Shown: positions 19,678-28,890 of the stretch, piece after piece
Position numbering within the stretch: the stretch's first letter is position 1
How the letters are laid out: each line of letters starts with the position of its first letter
NCBI RefSeq assembly: GCF_029839275.1
Contig: NZ_JAOCAH010000004.1
Span: 1-64,000 of the forward strand
Direction of reading: 5' to 3'
Length of the DNA: 64,000 nt
Origin: Pseudomonas sp. GD03944
Lineage (GTDB): Bacteria; Pseudomonadota; Gammaproteobacteria; Pseudomonadales; Pseudomonadaceae
The notes under the pieces: generated by a model
Seen by the model: the letters and a program-made list of their open reading frames with translations, nothing else
Databases searched by the model: none
Told to the model about the DNA's origin: nothing
Translations under genes and position numbers: made by a program

Positions 19678-21120
19678 TCAGCGCACGAACAGCTTGTAGA
19701 CCAGTTTCAGCAGGGCCTTGTTGTACGGCGGGTAGATCAGGCGGGCGGCGTTGAAGCGCTGCTTGATGAACACGCCCTTGGCCTTGCTGAAGGTCAGGAA
19801 CCCTTCGTGGCCGTGGTAGTGCCCCATGCCTGAGGGGCCGACGCCGCCGAAGGGCATGTCGTCCTGGGCCACGTGCAGCAGGGTGTCGTTCAGGCACACG
19901 CCGCCGGAGTGGGTTTCGTGCAGCACGCGCTGCTGCTCACCCTTGTCGTAACCGAAGTAGTACAACGCCAACGGCCGGGGGCGCTGGTTGATGTAGGCGA
20001 AGGCGTCTTCGATGCGGGTGTAGGGCACGATGGGCAGCAGCGGGCCGAAGATTTCGTCCTGCATGACCTTCATCTCATCGCTGACATTCAGCAGCACGCT
20101 GTGGGGCATGCGTCGGCCCTGGGCCTCGCTGAACAGCGGCACGAGGGTCGCGCCCTTGCTCTGCGCGTCACTGACGTAGCCGTCCAGGCGACTCTGCTGG
20201 CGCTCGTTGATGATCGCCGTGTAATCGGGGTTGTCCTTGAGCTGCGGGTAGAAGTTCAGCACCGCGCTGCGGTACGCCTCGACGAAGCCGTCGACCCGGT
20301 CGTGGGGCACCAGCACGTAGTCCGGAGCGACGCAGGTCTGCCCGGCGTTCAGGGTCTTGCCGAAGGCGATGCGCTCGGCGGCGTCCTGCAGCGGCACATC
20401 CTTGGAAACGATGGCCGGCGACTTGCCGCCCAGTTCCAGGGTCACCGGGGTCAGGTTCTCGGCGGCGGCGCGCATCACATGCTTGCCGATGCTGGTGGCG
20501 CCGGTGAACAGCAGGTGGTCGAAGGGTAGCTTGGAGAAGGCCATGCCGACTTCCGCTTCGCCGAGCACCACGCTGACCAGGTCCTCCGGAAAGATGCGCG
20601 CCAGCAGGTCCTTGACCAGTTGCGAGGTGGCCGGGGTCGATTCGCTCATCTTGATCATCACCCGGTTGCCGGCGGCCAGGGCGCCAGTCAGCGGGCCGAT
20701 GGCGAGGAACAGCGGGTAGTTCCACGGCACGATCACCCCGACGACCCCGAGCGGCTGGTAGATCACCTTGGCCGAGGCCGGCATGAACTGCATGCCCACG
20801 CTGCGCCGCGACGGTTTCATCCATTTGCCCAGGCGTTTGCTGGCGTAGTGGATGCCGTGCAGGCTGGGCATCAGCTCGGCGAGCAGGGTCTCGTCGGCGG
20901 AGCGGTTGCTGAAGTCTTTGGAAATTGCCTGGATCAACGCATCGCGCTCGCTGCTCAGCAGCTCGCGCAGGGCCTTGAGCCATTCCCGGCGCTGTTCGGC
21001 AGAAGGCATCGGGTTGGCCTGGAAGGCCTGGCGCTGTGCACCGAAGGTCTGTTCCAGCTGGCTGAGCTGGAGTCGGTTCTGTTGCAGGCTTTGTTCCAGA
21101 AAAGCGATGTCGGCGACCAT
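19678..21120 (-). CDS. Aldehyde dehydrogenase, coniferyl-aldehyde dehydrogenase-like
   Basis: NAD(P)-dependent aldehyde dehydrogenase of 480 residues. The catalytic cysteine lies in LNAGQTCVAPDYV (near 255), the general-base glutamate in TLELGGKSP (near 221), and VIVPWNYPLFLAIGP shows the cofactor-binding fold. The family resembles CalB-type coniferyl aldehyde dehydrogenases and fatty aldehyde dehydrogenases; the exact aldehyde is unknown. It is divergent from tetR with a perfect inverted repeat in between, so repression by that regulator is likely. Confidence 0.9.
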   Translation of the reverse strand: MVADIAFLEQSLQQNRLQLSQLEQTFGAQRQAFQANPMPSAEQRREWLKALRELLSSERDALIQAISKDFSNRSADETLLAELMPSLHGIHYASKRLGKWMKPSRRSVGMQFMPASAKVIYQPLGVVGVIVPWNYPLFLAIGPLTGALAAGNRVMIKMSESTPATSQLVKDLLARIFPEDLVSVVLGEAEVGMAFSKLPFDHLLFTGATSIGKHVMRAAAENLTPVTLELGGKSPAIVSKDVPLQDAAERIAFGKTLNAGQTCVAPDYVLVPHDRVDGFVEAYRSAVLNFYPQLKDNPDYTAIINERQQSRLDGYVSDAQSKGATLVPLFSEAQGRRMPHSVLLNVSDEMKVMQDEIFGPLLPIVPYTRIEDAFAYINQRPRPLALYYFGYDKGEQQRVLHETHSGGVCLNDTLLHVAQDDMPFGGVGPSGMGHYHGHEGFLTFSKAKGVFIKQRFNAARLIYPPYNKALLKLVYKLFVR

Positions 21121-21200
21121 GGCGGGCTCCTCGGCAGTCCAGCGGGAAATCCGCTCGGTCCAAAGGGGGACGCCGCGGTTTTCGTGGGGTTGCTGGATTT

Positions 21201-21218
21201 TTAGAGCAATTACTCTAA
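21201..21218. promoter_or_regulatory. Probable TetR operator
   Basis: A perfect inverted repeat, TTAGAG (21201-21206), 6-bp spacer, CTCTAA (21213-21218), in the 262-bp space between the divergent aldehyde dehydrogenase and tetR genes. It lies about 80 bp upstream of the dehydrogenase start and about 165 bp upstream of tetR. It is AT-rich against a GC-rich background, as expected of a promoter-overlapping operator. Confidence 0.6.
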
Positions 21219-21382
21219 TGTGTCAAATAGCATGCCGCGGTATGGCCTGGGCCGCACCCCATCGAAAAGTGGGCGCGAGGCTCTGGCGCAAGGTTGGGTA
21301 ACACCTTGGCCGTCTGCGCGTGTACCTTTGGCGGGCGCCCGTCGGGCGTTCTTCCTTGAGCCGAGTCGAGATCGAGTTGCGT

Positions 21383-22042
21383 ATGGCGCCTCCCCAGAAA
21401 ACCCGTGAGCGGATCATTCAGGCCAGCCTGGAGCTGTTCAATGCCCAGGGGGAGCGCAGCGTCACCACCAACCACATCGCCGCGCACCTGGGGATTTCCC
21501 CAGGCAACCTCTACTACTACTTCCGCAACAAGCAGGCGATCATCGCCGAGCTGTTCAGCCGTTACGAAGGGCATGTCGACGGGTTTCTGCAGGTGCCGCA
21601 GGACCGTGCCTTGACCATCGAGGACAAGACCTTCTACCTGGAGGCGCTGCTGGCCGCCATGTGGCATTACCGCTGCCTGCACCGCGACCTGGAGCACCTG
21701 CTGGAAAGCGATGCGCAGCTGGCCGAGCGCTACCGGCTGTTCTCCCAGCGCTGCCTGGAAAACGCCCAGCGCATCTACCAGGGCTTCGTCGACGCCGACA
21801 TCCTGCGCATGACCCCGGGGCAGATCGAGGCACTGACACTGAATGCCTGGATCATCATGACTTCCTGGGTGCGCTTCCTGTGCACCACCCGCGGCGCGGC
21901 GGCCGACCTCAGCCAGGACATGCTGCGCCGCGGCATCTACCAGGTGCTGGCGCTGGAAAGCGGCCATGTCACCCCATCGGCCCGGGATGCGGTAGAGGCC
22001 CTCACCCACAAGTTGCATGTGCCGCTCAGTCAGGTGCTTTGA
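21383..22042 (+). CDS. TetR-family transcriptional regulator
   Basis: A 219-residue repressor-type protein. The N-terminal helix-turn-helix is clear (RERIIQASLELF, then HIAAHLGISPGNLYYYFRNK, residues about 9-53). The C-terminal ligand domain includes LHRDLEHLLESDAQLAERY. The start MAPPQKTRERII was preferred to an in-frame codon 63 bp upstream. It probably controls the divergent aldehyde dehydrogenase and the genes after it. The pel operon begins downstream on the same strand after a 367-bp AT-rich gap. Confidence 0.9.
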   Translation: MAPPQKTRERIIQASLELFNAQGERSVTTNHIAAHLGISPGNLYYYFRNKQAIIAELFSRYEGHVDGFLQVPQDRALTIEDKTFYLEALLAAMWHYRCLHRDLEHLLESDAQLAERYRLFSQRCLENAQRIYQGFVDADILRMTPGQIEALTLNAWIIMTSWVRFLCTTRGAAADLSQDMLRRGIYQVLALESGHVTPSARDAVEALTHKLHVPLSQVL

Positions 22043-22409
22043 CCCGGGCATCCTGAAACGCTGACAACAGCCCGCCGCAACGCGACAGTTTCCGTTAACG
22101 GCTTGACGATCGGGTCGAGTGAACTACAACAAAGAAAGGGGCGTCGTAATTGCTTGAAGCGAGAAGAAGTGGGCTTCTTAGTTCTGTCGGTTATTCATAT
22201 TAAGTGTGCTGTTATAAGCACTTAGTTTGAAAATTACATGTCGATATATAAAAGCTAATTAACCCGCCTTTCTGGCGTCAAACTTGACGTCAAGCAATTG
22301 TCGTATCTATTTTTATTCAATAGAGGCATTTTGCTTGTACTGGCCATTTGTTTATGAATAATCGCGCAGCATTTCATGGATTTTCCTTTCGTTTCGTGTT
22401 GAGACAATC
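22043..22409 (+). promoter_or_regulatory. AT-rich control region of the pel operon
   Basis: A 367-bp non-coding stretch, markedly richer in A and T than its surroundings from about 22140 on. Three symmetries stand out: AAGAAG-tggg-CTTCTT (22164-22179), TAAGTG-N12-CACTTA (22201-22224), and CTTGACGTCAAG (22283-22294), a perfect 12-bp palindrome overlapping GTCAAACTTGAC (22277-22288). Known pel promoters are controlled by FleQ with c-di-GMP, but these boxes are 2 bp shorter than the FleQ consensus I recall, so the binding factor is open. Confidence 0.65.
22284..22313 (+). promoter_or_regulatory. Candidate pel promoter
   Basis: TTGACG (22284-22289), an 18-bp spacer, then TATTTT (22308-22313). 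The -35 element lies inside the CTTGACGTCAAG palindrome, so a protein bound there would compete with or contact RNA polymerase. The predicted start would leave a leader of about 90 nt before the PelA ATG at 22410. Confidence 0.45.
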
Positions 22410-25277
22410 ATGCTCGGTGTTACAGCGTTGCGTCATGGGGAAGAGCGTGGAGTTGTCTCGTCTGGATTGAATGTCACCTTCAGGAAGACGGTCATTCGCG
22501 CGTTTACCTGGCTTTTCAGCTTGTGTGCTGCACTGTCCGCCGTCGCTTCGCAGGCGGCGGCGTTGAGCCCTGCCGGCCCGCAAAGCGTAGCGTTCTGGTA
22601 CGCCCCCAATCCTCCGTACTCCGAGTTGGCCCAGTTCGACTGGAGCGTGCTGGAGCCGTCGCACGTCCAGGCCAAGGACGTGGCGTTCCTGCGTGCGCAG
22701 GGCAATCAGCCCTTTGCCTACTTGTCGATTGGCGAGTTCGACGGCGACCTGGCCGCTGTCACCGGCAGTGCGTCCAACAGTGGTGCAAGTGCGGTACAGA
22801 ACAAGGCATGGGGCAGCCAGGTCATGCACTTGTCCTCTCCCGAGTGGCGCGCCTACTTGTTGCGCCGCGCCGGCGAATTGCGCGAAGCCGGGTATGCCGG
22901 CCTGTTTCTCGATACATTGGACAGTTTCCAACTTCTGCCCGCCGCGGAACATGAAACTCAGCGCGCGGCCCTGCGTGATTTCCTGAGCGAGCTGAAACGT
23001 CAGGAGCCCGGTTTGAAGTTGTTCTTCAACCGCGGCTTCGAGGTGCTGCCGGAATTGCCGGGCGTGGCGGCCGCCGTGGCGGTCGAGTCGATCCATGCCG
23101 GCTGGGACGCCCAGCGCCGCACTTACCGGGTCGTGCCCCAGGCGGATCGCGACTGGCTCGACGGTCACCTGCAGCCCCTGCGCGACAAAGGCATTCCGCT
23201 GGTCGCCATCGAGTACCTGCCGCCCGACCGTCGCAACGAGGCACCGGCCCTGGTCGCCCGGCTCGTGAGCGAAGGCTTCGTGCCCTATGTCACCGTGCCC
23301 AACCTCGATTATCTGGGCGTCAGCACGGTCGACGTGCAGCCGCGCCGCATTGCGATGATCTTCGACCCCCGCGAGGGCACGCTCTACCAGAACCCCGGCC
23401 ACATGTACGTCGGCGGGCTGCTGGAGTACCTCGGGTACCGCGTCGACTACTTCGAGGCGGATCAACTGCCCAACCGGCCCATGAGCGGGTTGTACGCGGG
23501 GGTAGTGGTGTGGATGACCAGTGGCCCGCCCGAGAATGCCCTGGTGTTCAACCAGTGGCTGTCGGCCCGGGCCGACGAGCATGTGCCCCTGGCGTTCCTC
23601 GCCGGCCTGCCGGTGGAGAACGACGGTGTGCTGCGCCGCTTCGGCCTGCGCCGTACCTTCACGCCGCTGACCGGCCCGGCCGAAGTGGTCCAGCAGGACG
23701 ATGCGCTGATCGGCCATTTCGAGGCGCCGGTGGTGGTGCGTACCCGTGACCTGCCGTCCCTGACCACCCTGGACGGTGGCCCGACCCCGGTCCTTGGCCT
23801 GCGCGACAGCCAGCAGCGCATCTTCACCCCGGTGGCCATCGGCGACTGGGGCGGCATCGCGCTGTCGCCGTACGTGGTGGAAGAGGGCGCGGACCAGCGC
23901 CGCTGGATCATCGACCCCTTTGCCTTCCTGCAGAAAGCCCTGCGCCTGCCGGCCATGCCGCGCCCGGATACCACCACCGAGAACGGTCGGCGGGTGGCGA
24001 CCGTGCACATCGACGGCGACGGCTTCGTGTCCCGTGCCGAGGCCGTGGGCACGCCGTATTCCGGCGACCTGGTGCTGCGTGACTTCATCAAGCCTTACCC
24101 GTTCCTGACCTCTGTCTCGGTGATCGAAGGCGAAGTGGGGCCCCGGGGTGCGTTCCCGCACCTGGCCCGCGAGCTGGAGCCCATCGCCCGCAAGATCTTC
24201 GCCGAGCCCAAGGTCGAAGTGGCGACGCACACCTTCAGCCACCCGTTCTTCTGGCAGCCGGAAGTGGCGGAGAAGCGCGAGGGCTTCAACCCCGAATACG
24301 GCTACATGATGAAGATCCCGGGCTACGACAAGCTGGACTTCAACCGCGAGATCGCCGGTTCCACGGCCTACATCAACCAGAACCTGACCACGCCGCAGAA
24401 GCCGGTGAAAATGGTGTTCTGGTCGGGTGACGCCATGCCGGACGAAGCCACCATCAAGCTGGCGTATGACAACGGGCTGACCAACGTCAACGGCGGCAAT
24501 ACCGCGCTGACCAATGCCTACCCGTCGCTCACCGGCCTGTACCCGCTGATCCGTCCGACCTCCGGCGGCATCCACTACTACGCACCGGTGATCAACGAGA
24601 ACGTCTACACCAACCTGTGGACCGGCCCGTACTACGGCTTCCGTGGCGTGATGGAAACCTTCGCCCTGACCGACAAACCCCGTCGTCTGCGCGGGCTGCA
24701 CCTCTATTACCACTTCTACTCTGGGACCAAGCAGGCCTCGATCCGGGTCATGAACGACATCTACAAATCGATGGCGGCCGAGCACCCGATCTCCCTGTGG
24801 ATGAGCGACTACGTGCCGCGCATGCACGGCCTCTACCAGGCCAGCCTGGCCCGTCGCGCCGACGGTGCCTGGCAGATTCGCGGCCTGGACGGGCTGCGCA
24901 CCGTGCGCCTCGATGCGGCCATGGGCTGGCCGGACCTCAGCCGCTCCAGCGGCGTGGCCGGGGTGCGTGACCTGCCCCAGGGGCGCTACGTGCACCTGGC
25001 CAGCGAACAGGCGGTGCTGGCCCTGCGTGACACCCGCGACCCGCGCCCGGCGCTGGAGGAGGCCAACCTGCCGCTGCTGGCCTGGACCTACCTGGACGAC
25101 CACCGGGTGAAACTCTCGTTCGCCGGCAACATGCCACTGGAATTCAGCGTTCGGGCGCAGGGCACCTGCCGCCTCGAGATCGCCGGGAAATCGTATTCGG
25201 GTACCCGCCAGCAGGATCTATGGCGGTTCAGCTTGCCTATGGAGCGGGTGCTCGATGCACAACTCACCTGTCGTTAA
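22410..25277 (+). CDS. pelA: Pel polysaccharide hydrolase/deacetylase PelA
   Basis: Periplasmic bifunctional enzyme that deacetylates and trims the GalNAc-rich Pel polymer. It has 955 residues with a signal peptide (hydrophobic core about 32-52, ending SQAAA). The N-terminal glycoside hydrolase domain contains VAVESIH with E226, which fits the position of catalytic Glu218 in PAO1 PelA. The deacetylase domain has HIDGDGF (D535, D537) and THTFSH (H607, H611), matching PAO1 D528, H600 and H604 with a constant offset of 7. The start is uncertain: the ATG at 22410 lacks a good Shine-Dalgarno and gives a long n-region. It overlaps pelB by 23 bp. Confidence 0.93.
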   Translation: MLGVTALRHGEERGVVSSGLNVTFRKTVIRAFTWLFSLCAALSAVASQAAALSPAGPQSVAFWYAPNPPYSELAQFDWSVLEPSHVQAKDVAFLRAQGNQPFAYLSIGEFDGDLAAVTGSASNSGASAVQNKAWGSQVMHLSSPEWRAYLLRRAGELREAGYAGLFLDTLDSFQLLPAAEHETQRAALRDFLSELKRQEPGLKLFFNRGFEVLPELPGVAAAVAVESIHAGWDAQRRTYRVVPQADRDWLDGHLQPLRDKGIPLVAIEYLPPDRRNEAPALVARLVSEGFVPYVTVPNLDYLGVSTVDVQPRRIAMIFDPREGTLYQNPGHMYVGGLLEYLGYRVDYFEADQLPNRPMSGLYAGVVVWMTSGPPENALVFNQWLSARADEHVPLAFLAGLPVENDGVLRRFGLRRTFTPLTGPAEVVQQDDALIGHFEAPVVVRTRDLPSLTTLDGGPTPVLGLRDSQQRIFTPVAIGDWGGIALSPYVVEEGADQRRWIIDPFAFLQKALRLPAMPRPDTTTENGRRVATVHIDGDGFVSRAEAVGTPYSGDLVLRDFIKPYPFLTSVSVIEGEVGPRGAFPHLARELEPIARKIFAEPKVEVATHTFSHPFFWQPEVAEKREGFNPEYGYMMKIPGYDKLDFNREIAGSTAYINQNLTTPQKPVKMVFWSGDAMPDEATIKLAYDNGLTNVNGGNTALTNAYPSLTGLYPLIRPTSGGIHYYAPVINENVYTNLWTGPYYGFRGVMETFALTDKPRRLRGLHLYYHFYSGTKQASIRVMNDIYKSMAAEHPISLWMSDYVPRMHGLYQASLARRADGAWQIRGLDGLRTVRLDAAMGWPDLSRSSGVAGVRDLPQGRYVHLASEQAVLALRDTRDPRPALEEANLPLLAWTYLDDHRVKLSFAGNMPLEFSVRAQGTCRLEIAGKSYSGTRQQDLWRFSLPMERVLDAQLTCR

Positions 25278-28200
25278 ACACACGCGCCTGCTCAGCCCCT
25301 GGACATTGCTGCTGGTCGCCCTGCTGATCGGCGCGCTGCTGGTGCTGACCTACAAGAGCGAAGACGTGTTCATGCCGGATGGCAAGACGCCCGACGCCGT
25401 GTCCGTCAGCTATGCCGAACTGCTGCTGGAAGCGCACCCGGAAAACCGCGAGCTGCGCCTGACCCTCATCGAACAGCTGATTGGCCTGGGCGACTACGTA
25501 CGGGCCCGCAAGCATGTGCTGGAACTGACTGGTGCCGACACCGCCAGCCTGCCGTTCTACGAGCTGGAGCTGGACGTGCTGGAAGCCCTGGCCAACCCGG
25601 CCGGGATCGAGCCCGCCGCCAGCCAGGCGCTGGTCGAGCGGATGCGCCCGATCGCTGCTAGCGAGCTGTCGGACGAGCAGCGGGTGCGCCTGGCCAAGTA
25701 CGCCTTGTCCCTGTCCGCCCCGGACATCGCCGCGCCGATCTATGCCGACCTGGCGACGCGCGACAGCGAACGCCATGTGGAGTGGCTGGCCGAAGCCGCC
25801 AAGTGGTACCTGGCTGCGGGCGATTCCCAGCGTGCCGCCACCCTCTACCTGCGCCTGATGAGCCTGGTCAAGGAGCCGGAGCAGCGCGTCGAATTCCTCG
25901 AGCAGGCGTTCTTCAGCCTGCTGGCTGCCAACCAGCCCGAGCAGGCGGCCGAGCTGATCGACCAGAACCTGGCCGAGCTGCGCGAAAGCGATTCCGACGT
26001 GCTGGAAGCCGCGGTGCGGGCGGCCATGGGCGCTCACCGGCTGGATCTGGCGGAGCGCTTCGTGCAGGTGTGGCGCACGTGGCGCCCGGACGACCAGCAA
26101 GCCCTGGCCATGCAGTTCCAGCTGCGCCTGGCCGCAGGCGACATCGAGGGCGCCTGGGAAACCAGCCAGCTGATGGTCGCCGCCCGGCCCGACGACGTCG
26201 AGCTGCTGAAGCAGGTCGCGCGCCTCGGCGAGTGGACCGGCCGTCCCCGTGAAGCCCTGGATTACTGGATTCGCCTGCTGTCGCTCGGCGAGGACACCGC
26301 CACCCGCGAACATGCCTGGCGCCTGGCGGCACAACTGTTCGACTTCGACCGGGCGATCCCGCTGCTGGCGATGCTGGCCGAACAGCGCCGGCTGACCGAC
26401 GAAGAACTCGACGCCATCGTCTACAGCCACCAGTCCCGGGGCACGCCAGAGCAGGGCGAAGCCTGGCTGCGTGGCTACCTGCGCCAGTACCCGGACCAGA
26501 AGATCGCCTGGGTGCGCCTGCAGCAGATCCTCGAGCACACCCTGCAGTACGAGAAGGAAGCCCAGGTCTGGGCCGACATGGACAAGCGTTTCGGGCTGAC
26601 CATCGCCCAGCGCCTGGATTGGGCCGAGGTGCACTGGAAACTGTTCGACGTGCCTACCGCCTGGAAGGTCCTGAACGACGTCGACAACAGCGACATCGAG
26701 GACGCCGGTTACTGGCGCCTGCGCGGCGACCTGGCCTGGGAGCTGGAGCAGGACGACGAGGTCCGCTACTCCTACGAGCGCCTGCTGGCCCTCGACCTGC
26801 CGCTGACCAGCGTTGCCGAAGAGCGCCTGATCGCGCTCTACAGCAAGCACGAGCCGGAAAAGGCCCTGGCCCTGCTGACCAAGAGCTGGCAGCGCACCCA
26901 TGATCCGCGTCGCCTGAGCAGCGCCCTGCAACTTGCCGAGCAGTTGCAGGACTGGCCACGCCTGCAGGCACTGGTCGATGAAGCGAGCAAGCGCCCGGAC
27001 AGCGCCAAGGTGCCTGCCTTGCTCAGCGCCCGTGGCTTCCTGGCGAGCCGTGCCGGCAATACCGCTGAAGCCGAGCGCCTGTACCAGCAGGGGCTGGTGC
27101 AGTTCCCACGGCAGAACATCTTCCGTCAACGCCTGCTGTGGCTGTACATCGATTCCGGCCAGCGCGCCAAGCTGCCGCCGCTGCTGCGCCAGTGGCAAGG
27201 CTTGGCCCAGCGCGATGGCGAATTGTGGCTGCCCTACGCCAGTGCCAGCATGCTGCTGAACCGCACCGGCGAAGCCCTGGCCTGGTTCCGCCTGTACCTG
27301 AACTCCAACCCCCGCGACTGGCTGGTGCAGTCGGCCTACGCCGACGCCCTGGAGAGCGCCGGGTACGCCGACAAGGCGCTGCGCCTGCGCACCTACCTGG
27401 TGGGGCGTATCGCGGCGCAGCCGCAGACCAGGGGCGGCATCGAGCGCTACAACATGTACCTGCGCCTGCTGACCAACACCCAGTCCCTGCGCGCCGCTGA
27501 CCAGCAGGCCCAGCGCTGGCAGGATGGCTCGACGCCGATGCTGCAGGTCTGGTTCGAGCAGTTCATGGCCCAGCTCGACAGCACCAACCAGCCGGCGCTG
27601 AAGGACGAATGGCTGGTATGGGCCCGCCGTCAGGGGTTGGAAATCAGCCAGTACGAACAGCTGCAGGAAGCCCTGCGTAACCACCACCGGGAAAACCTCG
27701 AGCGTCTGCTCGCCGAGGGCGGCCTGGATCAGGCGCAGCGCGTCGAAGCCCTGACCCGCCTCGGTCACCGGGGCGAGGCCCTGGGTGAGGGGTTGAGCAG
27801 CCTGTCGGACGAGCAGCCCGGGGTCATCCGCCAGCAGCTGCTGCGCCAGACCGTCGAACTGCATGAGCGTACGCCCCAAGGCATCCAGCTGGGCTGGCAA
27901 AACCGTGACTTCGGCGGCCTCGACATCGAAGGCCCGCAGCTGCAGGTGGCGCGCTACCTGGGTGACGACTGGTACGCCGACCTGACCCTGGGCCAGGGCC
28001 GCTACGATGCCGACACCCTGGATGACAGCGTGATCGGCCGTGAAAACAACGCACGCCTGACCCTGCAGCGCGAATTAAGCGATGGCTTCTATGCCCTGAC
28101 GCTCGACGGCAGCTGGCGCGATGATGAGGACCGCCTGGGCTTCGGCCTGTCCCGCGCCTGGGCGCTGTCGTCGCGCGACGAACTGCAGGTCAGCCTGGAC

Positions 28201-28863
28201 TGGCACCGCGAAGCCGACCAGACCGGCCTGATGCGCGCCCTGGGCATGCGCGACGGGGTGACCGTCGCCGGGCGCCACAACCTCAGCGCCCGCGACCAGT
28301 TCATCTGGTCCCTGGCCCACAACCGCTACAGCACCCGCCAGGGCGATGCCCTGGGCAGCGGCCAGCAGGTGAACCTGGAGTACAACCACGCGCTGTTCTT
28401 CGAAGGGCCGACCTGGCTGCTGCGCACCGGGGTCAGCTACCAGAACAACGCGGTCAAGGATCGCCTGGACGATGAGCTGCTGGCGTCGCGGATCGAAGTC
28501 GATGCCCTGGGCAACGACGTGGTGGTCCCGCTGGGCGGTGCCCTGCGCCTGGATGGCGCCACGCCGGCCGACCTGCTGCAGGACCGCTTCGGCGAGTTGT
28601 ACGTGGGCAGCACCTGGCGCCGTGGTTTCCCGGGGGCGCTCAACCGCGGGCGTGCCCAGTACACCTGGCTGGTCGACGTGCTCGCCGGCTGGCAGTGGAC
28701 CGAACAACAATTCAGCTACGCCATCAACACAGGGGTGGGGCTGGAAGTGCTGGGCGATGACGAATTGGCGTTCACGGTGGGTTATCAGTCGGCGCCGCAA
28801 ACCGGCGACGGTGAGGCCGGCGGAACGGTCGGTGTGACATACAGTGCCCGTTTCGGTCGCTGA
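25255..28863 (+). CDS. pelB: Pel outer-membrane porin with TPR scaffold, PelB
   Basis: Exports Pel across the outer membrane. The 1202 residues compare with about 1190 in P. aeruginosa. An N-terminal membrane anchor (about 15-33, WTLLLVALLIGALLVL) is followed by a long helical TPR superhelix (about 50-850). The C-terminal region from about 880 has alternating beta segments ending in YSARFGR, as expected of a beta-barrel with a terminal aromatic. TPRs recruit PelA, and the barrel works with PelC. It overlaps the end of pelA and is 27 bp from pelC. Confidence 0.93.
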   Translation: MHNSPVVKHTRLLSPWTLLLVALLIGALLVLTYKSEDVFMPDGKTPDAVSVSYAELLLEAHPENRELRLTLIEQLIGLGDYVRARKHVLELTGADTASLPFYELELDVLEALANPAGIEPAASQALVERMRPIAASELSDEQRVRLAKYALSLSAPDIAAPIYADLATRDSERHVEWLAEAAKWYLAAGDSQRAATLYLRLMSLVKEPEQRVEFLEQAFFSLLAANQPEQAAELIDQNLAELRESDSDVLEAAVRAAMGAHRLDLAERFVQVWRTWRPDDQQALAMQFQLRLAAGDIEGAWETSQLMVAARPDDVELLKQVARLGEWTGRPREALDYWIRLLSLGEDTATREHAWRLAAQLFDFDRAIPLLAMLAEQRRLTDEELDAIVYSHQSRGTPEQGEAWLRGYLRQYPDQKIAWVRLQQILEHTLQYEKEAQVWADMDKRFGLTIAQRLDWAEVHWKLFDVPTAWKVLNDVDNSDIEDAGYWRLRGDLAWELEQDDEVRYSYERLLALDLPLTSVAEERLIALYSKHEPEKALALLTKSWQRTHDPRRLSSALQLAEQLQDWPRLQALVDEASKRPDSAKVPALLSARGFLASRAGNTAEAERLYQQGLVQFPRQNIFRQRLLWLYIDSGQRAKLPPLLRQWQGLAQRDGELWLPYASASMLLNRTGEALAWFRLYLNSNPRDWLVQSAYADALESAGYADKALRLRTYLVGRIAAQPQTRGGIERYNMYLRLLTNTQSLRAADQQAQRWQDGSTPMLQVWFEQFMAQLDSTNQPALKDEWLVWARRQGLEISQYEQLQEALRNHHRENLERLLAEGGLDQAQRVEALTRLGHRGEALGEGLSSLSDEQPGVIRQQLLRQTVELHERTPQGIQLGWQNRDFGGLDIEGPQLQVARYLGDDWYADLTLGQGRYDADTLDDSVIGRENNARLTLQRELSDGFYALTLDGSWRDDEDRLGFGLSRAWALSSRDELQVSLDWHREADQTGLMRALGMRDGVTVAGRHNLSARDQFIWSLAHNRYSTRQGDALGSGQQVNLEYNHALFFEGPTWLLRTGVSYQNNAVKDRLDDELLASRIEVDALGNDVVVPLGGALRLDGATPADLLQDRFGELYVGSTWRRGFPGALNRGRAQYTWLVDVLAGWQWTEQQFSYAINTGVGLEVLGDDELAFTVGYQSAPQTGDGEAGGTVGVTYSARFGR

Positions 28864-28890
28864 TCAAGGATTCAACAGGAGGAACGAACG

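Noticed and set aside
22277..22288. GTCAAACTTGAC as a canonical FleQ box
   Set aside because: The half-sites agree, but the spacing is 2 bp shorter than the consensus I recall, so it is listed only as a candidate.
22374..25103. 909-codon open frame on the minus strand opposite pelA
   Set aside because: PelA has catalytic motifs, a signal peptide and operon context. The antisense frame is His/Gln/Val/Arg-rich and resembles no known family.
25264..27900. 878-codon open frame on the minus strand opposite pelB
   Set aside because: It is a GC-skew shadow; PelB has the expected TPR/porin layout and length.
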